Counted from the stretch's first letter, positions 7,617-16,479 are shown. The stretch: DNA of 64,000 nt from Tessaracoccus antarcticus (GCF_003688855.1 NZ_REFW01000001.1:744001-808000), one strand, 5' to 3'. The notes: generated by a model from the letters alone, not told the origin. A program made the numbers and translations.

Positions 7617-9116
7617 ATGACGACCACCATCACCCACTGGATCGACGGAGCCCCCTACGAGGGCACCCCCACGCACAGGATCGACGTGGAGAACCCGGCG
7701 ACCGGCCAGGTCGAGGGCGAACTGCTCGCGGCCAGCAAGGCTGATGTCGAGCATGCCGTGGAGGTGGCCCGCCGGGCGCAGAAGGGCTGGGCGAAGACGT
7801 CGCTGGCCAAGAGGACCGCCATCATGTTCAGGATGCGCGAGCTCGTGCTGGCACACTCCGACGAGATCGCCAAGGCGATCGTCGCCGAACACGGCAAGGA
7901 CTACAACGACGCCCTCGGTGAGATCCAGCGCGGCCGCGAGACCCTGGACTTCGCCTGCGGCATCAACGCCGCACTCAAGGGTGAGTACTCCTTCGACGTC
8001 TCCAGTGGCGTCGACATCCACTCCATCCGCCAGCCCGTGGGTGTGGTGGCCGGCGTCTGCCCGTTCAACTTCCCCGTCATGGTGCCCATGTGGATGCATC
8101 CGGTGGCCGTTGCCACCGGCAACGCCTTCATCCTGAAGCCCGCCACACCGACGCCCACGGCGTCGCTGATCATCGCGCGGCTCTACAAGGAGGCAGGCCT
8201 CCCCGACGGCGTGTTCAACGTGGTGGCCGGTGATGTCGACGTGGTCACCGCCCTCATCGAGCACCCCGGCGTCGACGCCATCTCCTTCGTCGGATCCACC
8301 CCCGTGGCCCGCATCGTGCAGCAGAAGGGCATCGCCCACGGCAAGCGTGTCCAGGCCCTCGGTGGCGCCAACAACCACGCCATTGTGATGCCGGACTGCG
8401 ACCTGGCGTTCGCCGCCCAGCACATCTCCGCTGCCGCGTTCGGTGCAGCGGGGGAGCGCTGCATGGCGCTGCCCGTGGTGGTGGCAGTGGGTGGGGTCGG
8501 CCCGAAGCTGGCCGAGCTCGTCAAGGAGCACGCCGTGAACATCAGGGTGGGCAACGGGCTCGACGAGGGTGTCCAGATGGGCCCAGTCATCTCGAGCGCC
8601 GCCAAGGAGCGCATCGTCGGCCTCATCGATGATGCCGAGCAGCGCGGCGCCTCCGTGGTCATGGACGGCCGCGGTCTCACCGTCGACGGCCATGCCGGTG
8701 GTTTCTGGCTCGGCCCCACCATCCTCGACGACGTCGCCCTCGACGCCCCCGTCTACACCCAGGAGGTGTTCGGACCGGTCCTGACCATCGTGCACGCCGA
8801 CACCTACGCCGAGGCCATCGAGATCGTGAATGCCTCCGAATTCGGCAACGGCGCCGCGATCTTCACCAACGACGGCGGCATGGCCCGCGCCTTCCAGCTC
8901 GACGTGGAAGCCGGCATGGTGGGCATCAACGTTCCCATCCCGACGCCCGTGGCCTACTACTCCTTCGGTGGCTGGAAGGGCTCGCTCATGGGCGACACCC
9001 ACATCCACGGCCCCGAGGGCGTGAAGTTCTACACCCGGTTGAAGGCCATCACGTCACGCTGGCCCTCCGAATCCGGCGCTCACGCCGCGACGATGTCGTT
9101 CAAGCGCGAGGAGTGA
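7617..9116 (+). CDS. mmsA: CoA-acylating methylmalonate/malonate-semialdehyde dehydrogenase
   Basis: Aldehyde-dehydrogenase-superfamily enzyme that converts malonate semialdehyde (inositol pathway) or methylmalonate semialdehyde (valine pathway) to acetyl-CoA or propionyl-CoA, with loss of CO2 and reduction of NAD+. Length 499 residues, typical for MmsA/IolA. Seen: GVCPFNFPVMVPMWMHPVAV early in the cofactor domain, the family-specific LGGANNHAIVMPDCDL, and the catalytic GAAGERCMALPV with Cys282. Start ATG 7617 follows GAAAGG. With an inositol-dehydrogenase-like gene divergent to it and a polyol importer beyond, inositol breakdown is the likely role. The middle enzymes (iolB, iolC, iolD, iolE) are not in this window, so a valine role stays possible. 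Confidence 0.88.
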   Translation: MTTTITHWIDGAPYEGTPTHRIDVENPATGQVEGELLAASKADVEHAVEVARRAQKGWAKTSLAKRTAIMFRMRELVLAHSDEIAKAIVAEHGKDYNDALGEIQRGRETLDFACGINAALKGEYSFDVSSGVDIHSIRQPVGVVAGVCPFNFPVMVPMWMHPVAVATGNAFILKPATPTPTASLIIARLYKEAGLPDGVFNVVAGDVDVVTALIEHPGVDAISFVGSTPVARIVQQKGIAHGKRVQALGGANNHAIVMPDCDLAFAAQHISAAAFGAAGERCMALPVVVAVGGVGPKLAELVKEHAVNIRVGNGLDEGVQMGPVISSAAKERIVGLIDDAEQRGASVVMDGRGLTVDGHAGGFWLGPTILDDVALDAPVYTQEVFGPVLTIVHADTYAEAIEIVNASEFGNGAAIFTNDGGMARAFQLDVEAGMVGINVPIPTPVAYYSFGGWKGSLMGDTHIHGPEGVKFYTRLKAITSRWPSESGAHAATMSFKREE

Positions 9117-9135
9117 GGGGCACTTCTGCGCAAGC

Positions 9136-9168
9136 TGAACGGCGAGCTCGGACTGAGCTCGCCGTTCA
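9136..9168 (+). terminator. Terminator hairpin after mmsA
   Basis: Perfect 14-bp stem, arms 9136-9149 and 9155-9168, 5-nt loop, starting 20 nt after the mmsA stop codon. Confidence 0.8.
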
Positions 9169-9569
9169 CGCGTGCCGCCAGCGCTGAGATGCTCTTCACG
9201 CAGAGCTGCCTTGGACCACACGGCTGGCATCAATGCACGCCCTTGGCCCTGACGCGGAGATCCGGGACTGGACGACCAAGGGCCCGGACAGCCTTGCAGC
9301 AACGGGCGTGAGCATCGCGTCCATGACGGGCTGCATCCGGGGTCAACTCATCGATCGCGACGGCGCCAGAGGGTTGCTCCGCACCGTTGCGCAGTTGCTG
9401 GCGGCGGCTCGAGGCGTTCAACCTTTGACCTTGGTACGGCATCTCGGTGCCGATGCTGCCCACCGGCCAGATCGGTGACCCAGTCGGGCGGTGCGGTCTT
9501 CGCCCGCCTGCGGTGATGAGCTGGGCCGCCGGACGTGAACGCGGGGGAAGTGCGGACAGGCGTGTCGGA

Positions 9570-9582
9570 TAGGGTTTCGCCC
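9570..9582 (+). promoter_or_regulatory. Leaderless promoter of ilvE
   Basis: TAGGGT (9570-9575) is followed by 7 nt and ATG 9583, with no Shine-Dalgarno. This supports the chosen start over the ATG 48 nt further upstream. Confidence 0.55.
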
Positions 9583-10659
9583 ATGGCGCTCCTTGACCTG
9601 CAACGATCTTCCACCCCGACACCGGACTCGGAGCGCGAGGCCGCGCTCGCCGACCCCGGATTCGGAAGGTTCTACACCGACCACATGGCCGTCGTGAACT
9701 TCACCGAGGGTCGTGGCTGGGAGAACCCGCGGATCGTGCCCACGGCCAACTTCACCCTCCACCCCGCCGCGGCCGTGCTGCACTACGGGCAGGAGATTTT
9801 CGAGGGCCTCAAGGCGTACCGCCACGACGATGACTCCGTCTGGCTGTTCAGGCCCGAGCGCAATGCCAGACGCTTCGTGGGCTCCGCGCAGCGACTGCAG
9901 ATGGCGCCGCTGCCCGAGGAACTGTTCCTGGCCTCCGTCATGGAGCTGGTGGATCTGGAACGCGTGTGGGTCCCCGAGAACAGCAACGAGCAGAGCCTCT
10001 ACATCCGACCGTTCCAGATCGCCGACGAGCCCTACCTGGGGGTGCGCGAGGCCAAGCAGTACCTGTACTCCGTCCTGGCGACGCCGGCCGGCGCGTACTA
10101 CCCGGACCCGGTGAAGCTCTGGATCACTCCGAACTACACGCGTGCCGCAGCGGGCGGCACCGGCACTGCCAAGTGCGGTGGCAACTACGCCGCCAGCCTG
10201 GCAGCCGCCGTCGAGGCGCAGCAGCACGGGTGCGGTCAGGTGCTCTACACCGACGGCGCCGAGCACAAGTGGTTGGAGGAGTGCGGAACCATGAACTTCA
10301 TGATGATCACCGCCGACGACGAACTGCTGACCCCGGCGCTGGGCACCATCCTGGAGGGCGTCACCCGCGACTCCATCCTCACGCTCGCCCCCGAGCACGG
10401 GCTCACCCCTGTGCAGCGCCCGATCTCGGTTGACGAGCTGCGCGAGGGTCTGGCCAGCGGCCACATCACCGAGGCTTTCGCCTGTGGCACCGCCGCGGTC
10501 ATCACGCCCATCGTCGGCTTCAACTCGCCCGAGCACGGCGAGGAGGCTGTCGGCGACGGCACCCCCGGCGCCCGCACCCAGCAGCTCCGCCAGCACCTGC
10601 TGGACATCCAGTACGGCCGCGCGGCCGACAGGCATGGCTGGTTGCGGCGCGTCGGCTGA
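9583..10659 (+). CDS. ilvE: Branched-chain amino acid aminotransferase
   Basis: Pyridoxal-phosphate enzyme that transfers the amino group between glutamate and the keto acids of leucine, isoleucine and valine. Fold-type IV, 358 residues, as for actinobacterial IlvE. Seen: HYGQEIFEGLKAYRHDDDSV near residue 66 and SLYIRPFQIA, which are family hallmarks; GTAKCGGNYAASL with the expected PLP lysine Lys197; and WLEECGTMNFMMI, which contains the conserved Glu that contacts the PLP ring nitrogen. The start was set by the -10 element 7 nt upstream. It stands alone between two spacers, ending 60 bp before a convergent gene. Confidence 0.95.
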   Translation: MALLDLQRSSTPTPDSEREAALADPGFGRFYTDHMAVVNFTEGRGWENPRIVPTANFTLHPAAAVLHYGQEIFEGLKAYRHDDDSVWLFRPERNARRFVGSAQRLQMAPLPEELFLASVMELVDLERVWVPENSNEQSLYIRPFQIADEPYLGVREAKQYLYSVLATPAGAYYPDPVKLWITPNYTRAAAGGTGTAKCGGNYAASLAAAVEAQQHGCGQVLYTDGAEHKWLEECGTMNFMMITADDELLTPALGTILEGVTRDSILTLAPEHGLTPVQRPISVDELREGLASGHITEAFACGTAAVITPIVGFNSPEHGEEAVGDGTPGARTQQLRQHLLDIQYGRAADRHGWLRRVG

Positions 10660-10719
10660 GCCACGCCCGTCCGACACGGTGGTGGGCAGGCCCACTCAGG
10701 CGGTGGGTGGTGGTGTCCC

Positions 10720-11388
10720 TCAGGACGCCTCGCCGGCCTTGACGTGCTCGTCGAAGAAGGCCAGCACCCTGTGCCACGAGTCGGCGGCTGCTTCCGGGTC
10801 GTGACTGCGGCCCTGGTCGTTGAAGAACGAGTGCTTGGCCTGCGGGTAGACCTTGATGTCGCGCGGCGTCCCCACGGCGAGCAGCTCGACGTCGACCTTG
10901 TGGGCGGCCTTCGTGGTGAAGTCCTTTCCGGGCCAGGAACCGACCACCGGGCACATGCGACGGATGGCCTCCTCGGAGCGGGGCGCCACACCGTAGAACG
11001 GTGCCACCGCGTTGAGCCGGTCATCCGTGCACGCCCAGGTCATGATGATCGTGCCGCCCAGGCAGAACCCCACGGCGCCGATACGCTCCGCATCCACCTC
11101 CGGCAGCGCGCCCAGCTGCGTGAGGGCCGCTTTCAGTTCGGGCACGCCCTTGTGGTCGAGGTTGCCGGCAAGGGCCCCCGCCATCATGCGTGCCATGCAA
11201 ACGGCCCGGTTCCGACCCTCGAACAGGTCGACGCCCAGCGCCGCGTACCCCTGGTCGGCGAACCGGCGGCAGATGTCACGGATGTTGTCGTTGAGGCCGA
11301 ACGCCTCGTGGACCACCACCACGCCGGGAAACGGGCCGGTGCCCTCCGGCATCGCCAGATACGAACTCCCCACAGTTTCCAGCCTCAT
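10720..11388 (-). CDS. Dienelactone-hydrolase-family protein
   Basis: Cytoplasmic alpha/beta hydrolase, 222 residues, the usual size. The catalytic triad is readable: nucleophile Cys109 in GFCLGG, Asp156 in WPGKD, and His186 in KHSFFND. Oxyanion-side VVVVHEAFGLNDNIRD (near residue 23) is also typical. In catabolic operons such enzymes open dienelactones in chloroaromatic breakdown, but no aromatic genes are near, so the true substrate is unknown (general esterase, or a housekeeping carboxymethylenebutenolidase homologue). The start is set by a -10 element 6 nt before ATG 11388. It is monocistronic. Confidence 0.85.
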   Translation of the reverse strand: MRLETVGSSYLAMPEGTGPFPGVVVVHEAFGLNDNIRDICRRFADQGYAALGVDLFEGRNRAVCMARMMAGALAGNLDHKGVPELKAALTQLGALPEVDAERIGAVGFCLGGTIIMTWACTDDRLNAVAPFYGVAPRSEEAIRRMCPVVGSWPGKDFTTKAAHKVDVELLAVGTPRDIKVYPQAKHSFFNDQGRSHDPEAAADSWHRVLAFFDEHVKAGEAS

Positions 11389-11400
11389 CGCCCCAGACTA
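11389..11400 (-). promoter_or_regulatory. Leaderless promoter of the dienelactone-hydrolase gene
   Basis: Minus strand: TAGTCT (11400-11395), 6 nt, then ATG 11388. Confidence 0.52.
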
Positions 11401-11473
11401 CGTTTCCGGGGGCTGCGACGTGGCTTTGGTGATGTGACAGATATGAACAGTCAGGGGGGAGCGGGGAGGGCGA

Positions 11474-11986
11474 TCAGTTCGTGGCCAGAACGTCTTTCAT
11501 GACCTCGGGGCCCCACGTGATCTGCTGGACCTGCGGGAACGCCGTGAACATCACGGCGTTGCCGTGGCCCACGAGCACCGAGCCGCCCGGAATCTCCCCG
11601 TACACCTCGTAGCCGGCCTCGGCTGCGCTGGCCATCACCATTTCCGTGACGGCCGTGGGGTCCTCATCGGCCATCATGATGGAGTTGGGTTCGGCTTTGG
11701 TGACCAGCGTGTCCTCCGGGATGCGCAGCCCTGTGGGGATCACGATCTCCATCTGGTTGGCGGTGATGGTCTCCTCCGACGTGGTTCCCTCGAACTGCTG
11801 GCTGGTTTCCTCCACGCCGGGGCTGGTCTCCGGCTCCATGGGCGCCGAGGGGTCGGTGGGCTGCACGCTGGCCGTGTTCGGCGTCGCAGCGAGTTCCTGG
11901 CTGTTCTCGCCCGTGCAGGCGGACAGTGTGACGACCAGGGCGGCGCCGGCGATCCAAGGGGTGATGCGATTCAGGGCTTTCGACAT
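11474..11986 (-). CDS. Small lipoprotein, unknown function
   Basis: 170 residues with a lipoprotein signal peptide: basic start, hydrophobic core and lipobox LSAC (Cys24). A Ser/Thr/Pro/Glu-rich linker follows to about residue 60, then a compact domain of about 110 residues with alternating beta-like stretches (MEIVIPTGLRIPEDTLVTKA; GGSVLVGHGNAVMFTAF). I recognise no family. The mature domain should sit on the outside of the cytoplasmic membrane. A -10 element 6 nt before ATG 11986 points to a leaderless message, and its promoter lies back to back with that of the divergent Nudix gene, only 44 bp between start codons. Confidence 0.78.
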   Translation of the reverse strand: MSKALNRITPWIAGAALVVTLSACTGENSQELAATPNTASVQPTDPSAPMEPETSPGVEETSQQFEGTTSEETITANQMEIVIPTGLRIPEDTLVTKAEPNSIMMADEDPTAVTEMVMASAAEAGYEVYGEIPGGSVLVGHGNAVMFTAFPQVQQITWGPEVMKDVLATN

Positions 11987-11998
11987 GACCCCATCGTA
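11987..11998 (-). promoter_or_regulatory. Leaderless promoter of the small lipoprotein gene
   Basis: Minus strand: TACGAT (11998-11993), 6 nt, then ATG 11986. It is paired back to back with the Nudix promoter at 12018. Confidence 0.52.
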
Positions 11999-12017
11999 TG
12001 CGGGGAACGCCGAAGGC

Positions 12018-12030
12018 TACGTTGGGGGAC
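12018..12030 (+). promoter_or_regulatory. Leaderless promoter of the Nudix gene
   Basis: TACGTT (12018-12023), 7 nt, then GTG 12031. It supports the GTG rather than the ATG at 11998, which would lie upstream of the -10. Confidence 0.52.
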
Positions 12031-12513
12031 GTGAGGCGAGCGATCATCGGGACCCTGGGATACGTCCGGCGGGGCGACGACGTACTGCTGGTGCACCGGC
12101 AGCGCGACGGCGACGACCACCAGGGCAAGTACAACGGGCTCGGCGGGAAGCTGGAGCCCGGCGAGGACGCCGTCGCCTGCATGAAGCGGGAACTGATGGA
12201 GGAGGCAGGCATTGCCGCCACGTCGCTGACGTTGCGCGGCACCATCGCCTGGCCCGGTTTCGGGTCCGACGGCTCCGATTGGTTCGGGCTGGTCTTCATC
12301 ATCGACGGCTTCGACGGCGAACCCCCCGCCCGCAATGATGACGGCCCCCTGCAATGGGTTCCCATCAGCGAACTGGGGAGTTTGCCGATGTGGGAGGGCG
12401 ACCGTCACTTCCTTCCGTGGGTCTTCGACGACGATCCCCGGCAGTTCCATGCCGTCCTGCCGTACAAGGACGGTCGGCTCGTCGCCGACGGCGTTGCCTC
12501 CACCCGGCTCTGA
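12031..12513 (+). CDS. Nudix hydrolase (MutT-like)
   Basis: Hydrolyses a nucleoside diphosphate linked to another group; by similarity to the MutT/MTH1 group probably 8-oxo-dGTP or another oxidised nucleotide. The complete Nudix box is visible as GKLEPGEDAVACMKRELMEE followed by AGI, matching GX5EX7REUXEEXGU. The N-terminal strand is RRAIIGTLGYVRR, and the tail has the WVPISELGSLPMWEGDRHFLPW region seen in MTH1-like 8-oxo-dGTPases. The GTG 12031 start gives 160 residues. It is divergent from the small lipoprotein gene. The exact substrate is inferred from the tail region and not proven. Confidence 0.88.
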   Translation: MRRAIIGTLGYVRRGDDVLLVHRQRDGDDHQGKYNGLGGKLEPGEDAVACMKRELMEEAGIAATSLTLRGTIAWPGFGSDGSDWFGLVFIIDGFDGEPPARNDDGPLQWVPISELGSLPMWEGDRHFLPWVFDDDPRQFHAVLPYKDGRLVADGVASTRL

Positions 12514-12618
12514 CCCCGCTGAGGGATGAATCCGGGTCCCTCGAACCCTTGCCCCTTGTCGGTGCACCCCTTGGCCACCACACTGGAGAGCAACGACACA
12601 GTGAAGAAGGGACCACCC

Positions 12619-13191
12619 ATGACTGAATACAACATCAACGAGAGCACCATCAACGAGAACCCGGAGGACAAGCAGGCCTCCGACCAGGCCGCGGCGGAGG
12701 CGCACGAGCCAGCCGAGGGTCTCGAGAGCACCAAGGATGACGACAGGATCACCCCGGAGAAGGTGGGGGATGCGGCCATCAAGTTCGCCACGGAGACGGC
12801 GTACGCGGCAGCTGGATTCGCCGGACTCGTGGGGGAGAAGGCCAAGGCGTTCTACGACGAGCAGAGGAAGCAGTACGTTGACGCACATCCGGAGGAGGAC
12901 GGCGCTAAGGCCAACTCGTTCCTGGACCAACTCTCTGACCAGCTGAGCCGTTTCGCCGAGGACCTGTCGCGCGGTTACCGCGATCTGGCGGAAAAGGGCC
13001 GCGAGGTGGTGAACCGCAGCACGTCACCCAAGCAGGACGGGACCACCGAGTCGGCCGTGAACGACGGTGAGACCTCCATCCCCGCGGAGGCAGCCACCTT
13101 CTCCAGTGACCTGTCCGAGGACGTCACCGAGAAGGAGCCCGAGACCGACCAGGTTCTGGGCGATGCGGGGAAGCACGACGGCATTCTCTGA
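12619..13191 (+). CDS. Hydrophilic helical protein, unknown
   Basis: 190 residues, very acidic, rich in Glu, Asp, Ala and Lys. A disordered N-terminal third is followed by one amphipathic to weakly hydrophobic helix (AIKFATETAYAAAGFAGLVG, near residues 53-72) and a predicted long helix (DQLSDQLSRFAEDLSRGYRD). Ribosome site AAGAAGGGA precedes ATG 12619. No signal peptide and no family I recognise. The composition resembles the helical envelope-stress proteins encoded at 26303-28511, and a membrane-peripheral role is only a guess. A hairpin at 13211 follows the gene. Confidence 0.72.
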   Translation: MTEYNINESTINENPEDKQASDQAAAEAHEPAEGLESTKDDDRITPEKVGDAAIKFATETAYAAAGFAGLVGEKAKAFYDEQRKQYVDAHPEEDGAKANSFLDQLSDQLSRFAEDLSRGYRDLAEKGREVVNRSTSPKQDGTTESAVNDGETSIPAEAATFSSDLSEDVTEKEPETDQVLGDAGKHDGIL

Positions 13192-13210
13192 GGCCATCCT
13201 CATCGACGTC

Positions 13211-13240
13211 ACGCGCCGGGCCCCGACGGGTCCGGCGCGT
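13211..13240. terminator. Terminator between convergent genes
   Basis: 12-bp stem (one G-T pair), arms 13211-13222 and 13229-13240, 6-nt loop, between the helical-protein gene and the convergent ABC-2 permease gene. Confidence 0.75.
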
Positions 13241-13248
13241 GCTGCGTC

Positions 13249-14862
13249 TCAGCGGCCCCGGATGTCACGTCGGCGGTAGCCGGCGAGGCCCAACCCGAGC
13301 AGTGCGAGGCCGATGATGGACTCCACGACGATGGCACTCCAGGTGAGGTCGTCCGTGGGGAGCTTGGGGAGGTGACCCCAGGGCTGCAGTCGCAAAAGCC
13401 AGTCCGGGAACTGCAGCAACGCACCGACCCACGAGGCGAAGATCGACCAGCCGATGACGGCCCACACGATGGAGAACGCGCGCGGCGCCCAGCCGATGAG
13501 CAGCATGGCGAGCCCCACCACGACCACGGTCCCCGGCAGCAGGGCTGCTGCTGCGGCGGCTCCCGTGCCCAGGGCCTCCCAGGTCCCGCTGCTGGATGCG
13601 GTCACGGCGAGCAGGGCGCCGGTCATCAGCGAGAGCAGGACGGCCAAACCGCCGCCGATGGCCAGGTGGCTCCCCGCCAACGCGGTGCGAGGGGTGGCAG
13701 TGGCGAGCATGACCTCCGCATGGCCTGCCGTCTCCTCGCTGTTCAGCCGTCCAAGCATCGAGACACCCATCAGGCCGATGAAGGTGACCAGGATCCCCAG
13801 CATGGCGATGTAGAAGGCGTCGACGATTCCTTCTGCCCCGCCGCCCATCCTGCGCAGCATCTCCGAATAGGCGCTGTTGCTCGCGATGAGCCCCGTGACC
13901 TGGTGAGCGAGCGGCCCGATGCCGGCGGCGGCGATGACCATGCCCGCGCTCCATCCGATCACGCCGCCACGATGCAGCCGCCAGGCCAGTCCCCAGACGT
14001 TCGACAGGTACGGCGCCGCCTCCGCGCGGCCGGGAGAACTGGCCCGGATACCGGAGCCGTGGTCGCGTCGGGACTCGAGCACCAACGCCAGAGCCAGCAG
14101 CAGCGCGGTCAGTGCGACGGGCAGCAGCAGTACCCAGAACCGTTCGTCGGCGTAGGGCCGCACGAGGGCCGGCCAGGAGAGGGGATTGGCCCACTGCAGG
14201 GCGTCCAGCAGCCGGTTGGTCACCCCGGCCTGCTGGGAACCGTCAACAATTGCCCGCAGGAGGTACAGACCGCCCAGTGCAATGCCGAGCGTCCAGTAGC
14301 GGGCTGTGCGGGCGCTCGTGAACAGCTGCGCCATGACCGCGCCAACGCCGGTGAAGGTCGCACCGCACAACGCGATGGCCAGTCCTGAGGCGAGGGCCCC
14401 CGCCCACGGCGTTGTCAGTGCTGCCATCGAGGCCGTCACCGCAACGCCCAGGACCAGGTTCCAGACCAGGGCCAGAGCGACGGCGGCTGCGAGCGGCACG
14501 TGCCGGCCCACCGCGCCGGACCGGATCAGCTCGATCCGGCCCTCCTCCTCCTCGGCCCGGGTGGCGCGGATGATGCCGAGCCCACTCATCATGGCGGCGG
14601 CGATGGCGGTGAAGGCGCCCACGCGCCAGAAGGCGAAACCCCCCGCCAGCGTCAGGTCGAAGGGTGGGCCGAGGATCGCGCGCATGGTGGGGTCGCCGGC
14701 CAGGCCCTCGAGCATCAGCTCGCCCGCACTCCCGGCGGGAACGAGCGTGGCGTACTGGGAGAGGGTCGCGGGCATCAGCATGGCCAGCACCACCACCCAG
14801 ATCAGCCAGAAAACCCAGTTGCGCCGGAACAGCAACCGCAGCACCGTGGTGAATCCGGTCAT
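13249..14862 (-). CDS. ABC-2-type exporter permease, large two-half form
   Basis: Membrane subunit of a drug-type exporter, 537 residues with about twelve hydrophobic segments arranged as two similar halves. Each half opens with a short amphipathic stretch followed by a hydrophobic run (LLFRRNWVFWLIWVVVLAML; VWGLAWRLHRGGVIGWSAGM). The RATRAEEEEGRIELIRSGAV segment is typical of the antibiotic-efflux permease group (tetronasin-resistance type) in actinobacteria. The ATG lies 1 nt after the stop of its ATPase gene. The TetR-ATPase-permease order suggests export of a toxic lipophilic compound sensed by the regulator. The ligand is unknown. Confidence 0.85.
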   Translation of the reverse strand: MTGFTTVLRLLFRRNWVFWLIWVVVLAMLMPATLSQYATLVPAGSAGELMLEGLAGDPTMRAILGPPFDLTLAGGFAFWRVGAFTAIAAAMMSGLGIIRATRAEEEEGRIELIRSGAVGRHVPLAAAVALALVWNLVLGVAVTASMAALTTPWAGALASGLAIALCGATFTGVGAVMAQLFTSARTARYWTLGIALGGLYLLRAIVDGSQQAGVTNRLLDALQWANPLSWPALVRPYADERFWVLLLPVALTALLLALALVLESRRDHGSGIRASSPGRAEAAPYLSNVWGLAWRLHRGGVIGWSAGMVIAAAGIGPLAHQVTGLIASNSAYSEMLRRMGGGAEGIVDAFYIAMLGILVTFIGLMGVSMLGRLNSEETAGHAEVMLATATPRTALAGSHLAIGGGLAVLLSLMTGALLAVTASSSGTWEALGTGAAAAAALLPGTVVVVGLAMLLIGWAPRAFSIVWAVIGWSIFASWVGALLQFPDWLLRLQPWGHLPKLPTDDLTWSAIVVESIIGLALLGLGLAGYRRRDIRGR

Positions 14863-14863
14863 G

Positions 14864-15751
14864 TCACACCGCCGCCTCGTAGTGCCGCACGAACAACTCG
14901 TCGAGAGTGGGGGGCGTGGAGGTCAGGGTCTCAATCCCGGCAGCGCTGAGGGCTGACATGAGAGCCCCCATCTGCTGGGCATCCACCTGCATGCTCACAC
15001 GCGTGCCGTCGATGACGGCGTCATGGACCCCGGGGATGGAGTCGATGTCGATGTGGGTGTGGCGCAGCGTGGCCGTCACGTGCATGCGTTGCAGGTGACG
15101 CAGTTCCTCCAACGAACCGGACTCCACGACTTTGCCGCTCTTGATGATGGTGACGTGGTCGCACAGCGCCTCCACCTCCGACAGGATGTGGGAGCTGAGC
15201 AGGACGCTTCGGCCCTCCGTCTGCTCGGCGCGGATGATGTCGGCGAACACCCGCTCCATGAGTGGGTCAAGCCCTGAGGTGGGCTCGTCCAGCAGCAGTA
15301 GTTCCACGTCGCTCGCCAGGGCCGCGATGAGCGCCACCTTCTGGCGGTTGCCCTTGGAGTAGCTTCGACCCTTCTTGCGGGGGTCCAGGTCGAAGCGTGC
15401 GATGAGGTCCTCCCGCCTGGCCTTGTCGAGGCCGCCGCGGGCGCGCCCCAGCAGGTCGATGGCCTCGCCACCCGACAGGTTGGGCCACAGACTCACGTCG
15501 CCCGGGACGTACGCGAGTCGACGGTGGAGGCTCGGTGCGTCCTGCCAGGGGTCGCCGCCCAGAAGCCGGGCCGTGCCGGAGTCCGCGCGCAGGAGGCCCA
15601 GCAGGACACGAAGGGTGGTGGACTTCCCGGCGCCGTTGGGGCCGAGGAAGCCGTGGATCTGACCGGTGGGAACGCTCAGGTCCAGCTCGTCGAGCGCCAC
15701 GGTGTGCCCGAACGTCTTGGTCAGACCGGTGATCTCGATGGCGTTGCTCAT
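14864..15751 (-). CDS. ABC exporter ATPase (drug-efflux type)
   Basis: ATP-hydrolysing partner of the ABC-2 permease, 295 residues. Walker [10 protein letters not shown] near residue 38, Walker [15 protein letters not shown], His switch SSHILSEVE. The signature is unusual, [13 protein letters not shown], where the second position of the C-loop carries Lys, as commonly seen in this drug-efflux subgroup. A C-terminal domain of about 80 residues follows, with [18 protein letters not shown] 15749-15751 overlaps the stop of tetR (ATGA). Identity as an ABC exporter ATPase is firm; the substrate is not known. Confidence 0.9.
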   Translation of the reverse strand: MSNAIEITGLTKTFGHTVALDELDLSVPTGQIHGFLGPNGAGKSTTLRVLLGLLRADSGTARLLGGDPWQDAPSLHRRLAYVPGDVSLWPNLSGGEAIDLLGRARGGLDKARREDLIARFDLDPRKKGRSYSKGNRQKVALIAALASDVELLLLDEPTSGLDPLMERVFADIIRAEQTEGRSVLLSSHILSEVEALCDHVTIIKSGKVVESGSLEELRHLQRMHVTATLRHTHIDIDSIPGVHDAVIDGTRVSMQVDAQQMGALMSALSAAGIETLTSTPPTLDELFVRHYEAAV

Positions 15752-16443
15752 GATGGGTCCTCCTGCGGTGTGTCGCGGGGCGCTTCGGGGTCTGTGGTGC
15801 TTCCGGGCGGCGGGTACGCGTCGCCCAGGGCGTTGATCACCGTTGTCATGAAGCGGTCGTCGGTGAACATTCCGTACGTGAACAGTTCGACGCTGGCGAG
15901 CGCGTAACGTGTGTACACGACGGGGTCGAGGAGCTTCTGCCCGCCGAGTCGCCGGGCCACCTGCCCTCCCAGGATGCTGGCGCCGCAGGACAGCGCGGTC
16001 AGCGTTGTCACCCAGGCCACACGATCCGCGGGTTCCCGGATGGTGCCCGCCCGGGTGCCCTCGGTGATGATGTCGTCGGTCATGTCGCAGACCCTGTCGA
16101 ACAGCCTGTCGGCACCCTCGCCTCCCTCTGACAGGCCGGCCACGATGTAGTCCATGAACGGGCTGAGCTCCGCCAGTTGGGACGTCATCTCCCCCACGGC
16201 GGCGCTGTCGCCCTGCACGGTGGCGGTCTTGTCGCGTCCCAGCCGCTCCAGCAGCCACTCGTCGCACGCGGTCCGCAGGCCGTGCTTGCTGCCGAAGTGA
16301 TGCAGGACCAGGCCCGCGGAGACACCGGCCGCGTCGGCGACCATGCGCACGGTGGTCGCGCGGATGCCGTGTTCGGCGAACAGCCCGAACGCAGCGGTCC
16401 GGATGCGGGCGGCCGTGCTCAGATCCTCGGGCGTTGAACTCAT
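15748..16443 (-). CDS. TetR-family transcriptional regulator
   Basis: Likely represses its own operon with the ABC exporter. 231 residues. The N-terminal three-helix DNA-binding domain is clear ([20 protein letters not shown], then [19 protein letters not shown]), followed by a helical ligand-binding domain. ATG 16443 is set by a promoter (TTGACA, 17 bp, CAGTAT) whose -10 ends 7 nt upstream. Three GTTCA/TGAAC half-sites lie between the -35 and the start codon, a natural place for autorepression. It is first gene of the operon with ATGA coupling to the ATPase. Confidence 0.9.
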   Translation of the reverse strand: MSSTPEDLSTAARIRTAAFGLFAEHGIRATTVRMVADAAGVSAGLVLHHFGSKHGLRTACDEWLLERLGRDKTATVQGDSAAVGEMTSQLAELSPFMDYIVAGLSEGGEGADRLFDRVCDMTDDIITEGTRAGTIREPADRVAWVTTLTALSCGASILGGQVARRLGGQKLLDPVVYTRYALASVELFTYGMFTDDRFMTTVINALGDAYPPPGSTTDPEAPRDTPQEDPS

Positions 16444-16479
16444 GTTCAATATACTGAACGCTTGTTCAATCCATGTCAA
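16444..16479 (-). promoter_or_regulatory. Leaderless promoter and TetR operator
   Basis: Minus strand: TTGACA (16479-16474), 17 bp, CAGTAT (16456-16451), 7 nt, ATG 16443. Embedded are TGAACGCTTGTTCA (plus strand, 16455-16468, inverted repeat with 4-bp centre) and GTTCA-N6-TGAAC (16444-16459), so three half-sites share one middle copy. This is a plausible operator for the adjacent TetR protein. Confidence 0.65.

Larger units (their letters stand above)
9117..9582. other. 466-bp gap between mmsA and ilvE, no supported gene
   Basis: After the mmsA terminator hairpin the sequence holds only short frames on both strands. None has a ribosome site, a recognisable motif or typical codon use, and the longest, on the minus strand across 9230-9622, would run into ilvE. 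It could be a decayed gene, but I cannot name a parent. The ilvE promoter lies at the right end. Confidence 0.5.

Noticed and set aside
9233-9478. Small plus-strand frame of 81 codons between mmsA and ilvE
   Set aside because: No ribosome site or -10 element in front, no motif and unusual composition. Not supported as a gene.
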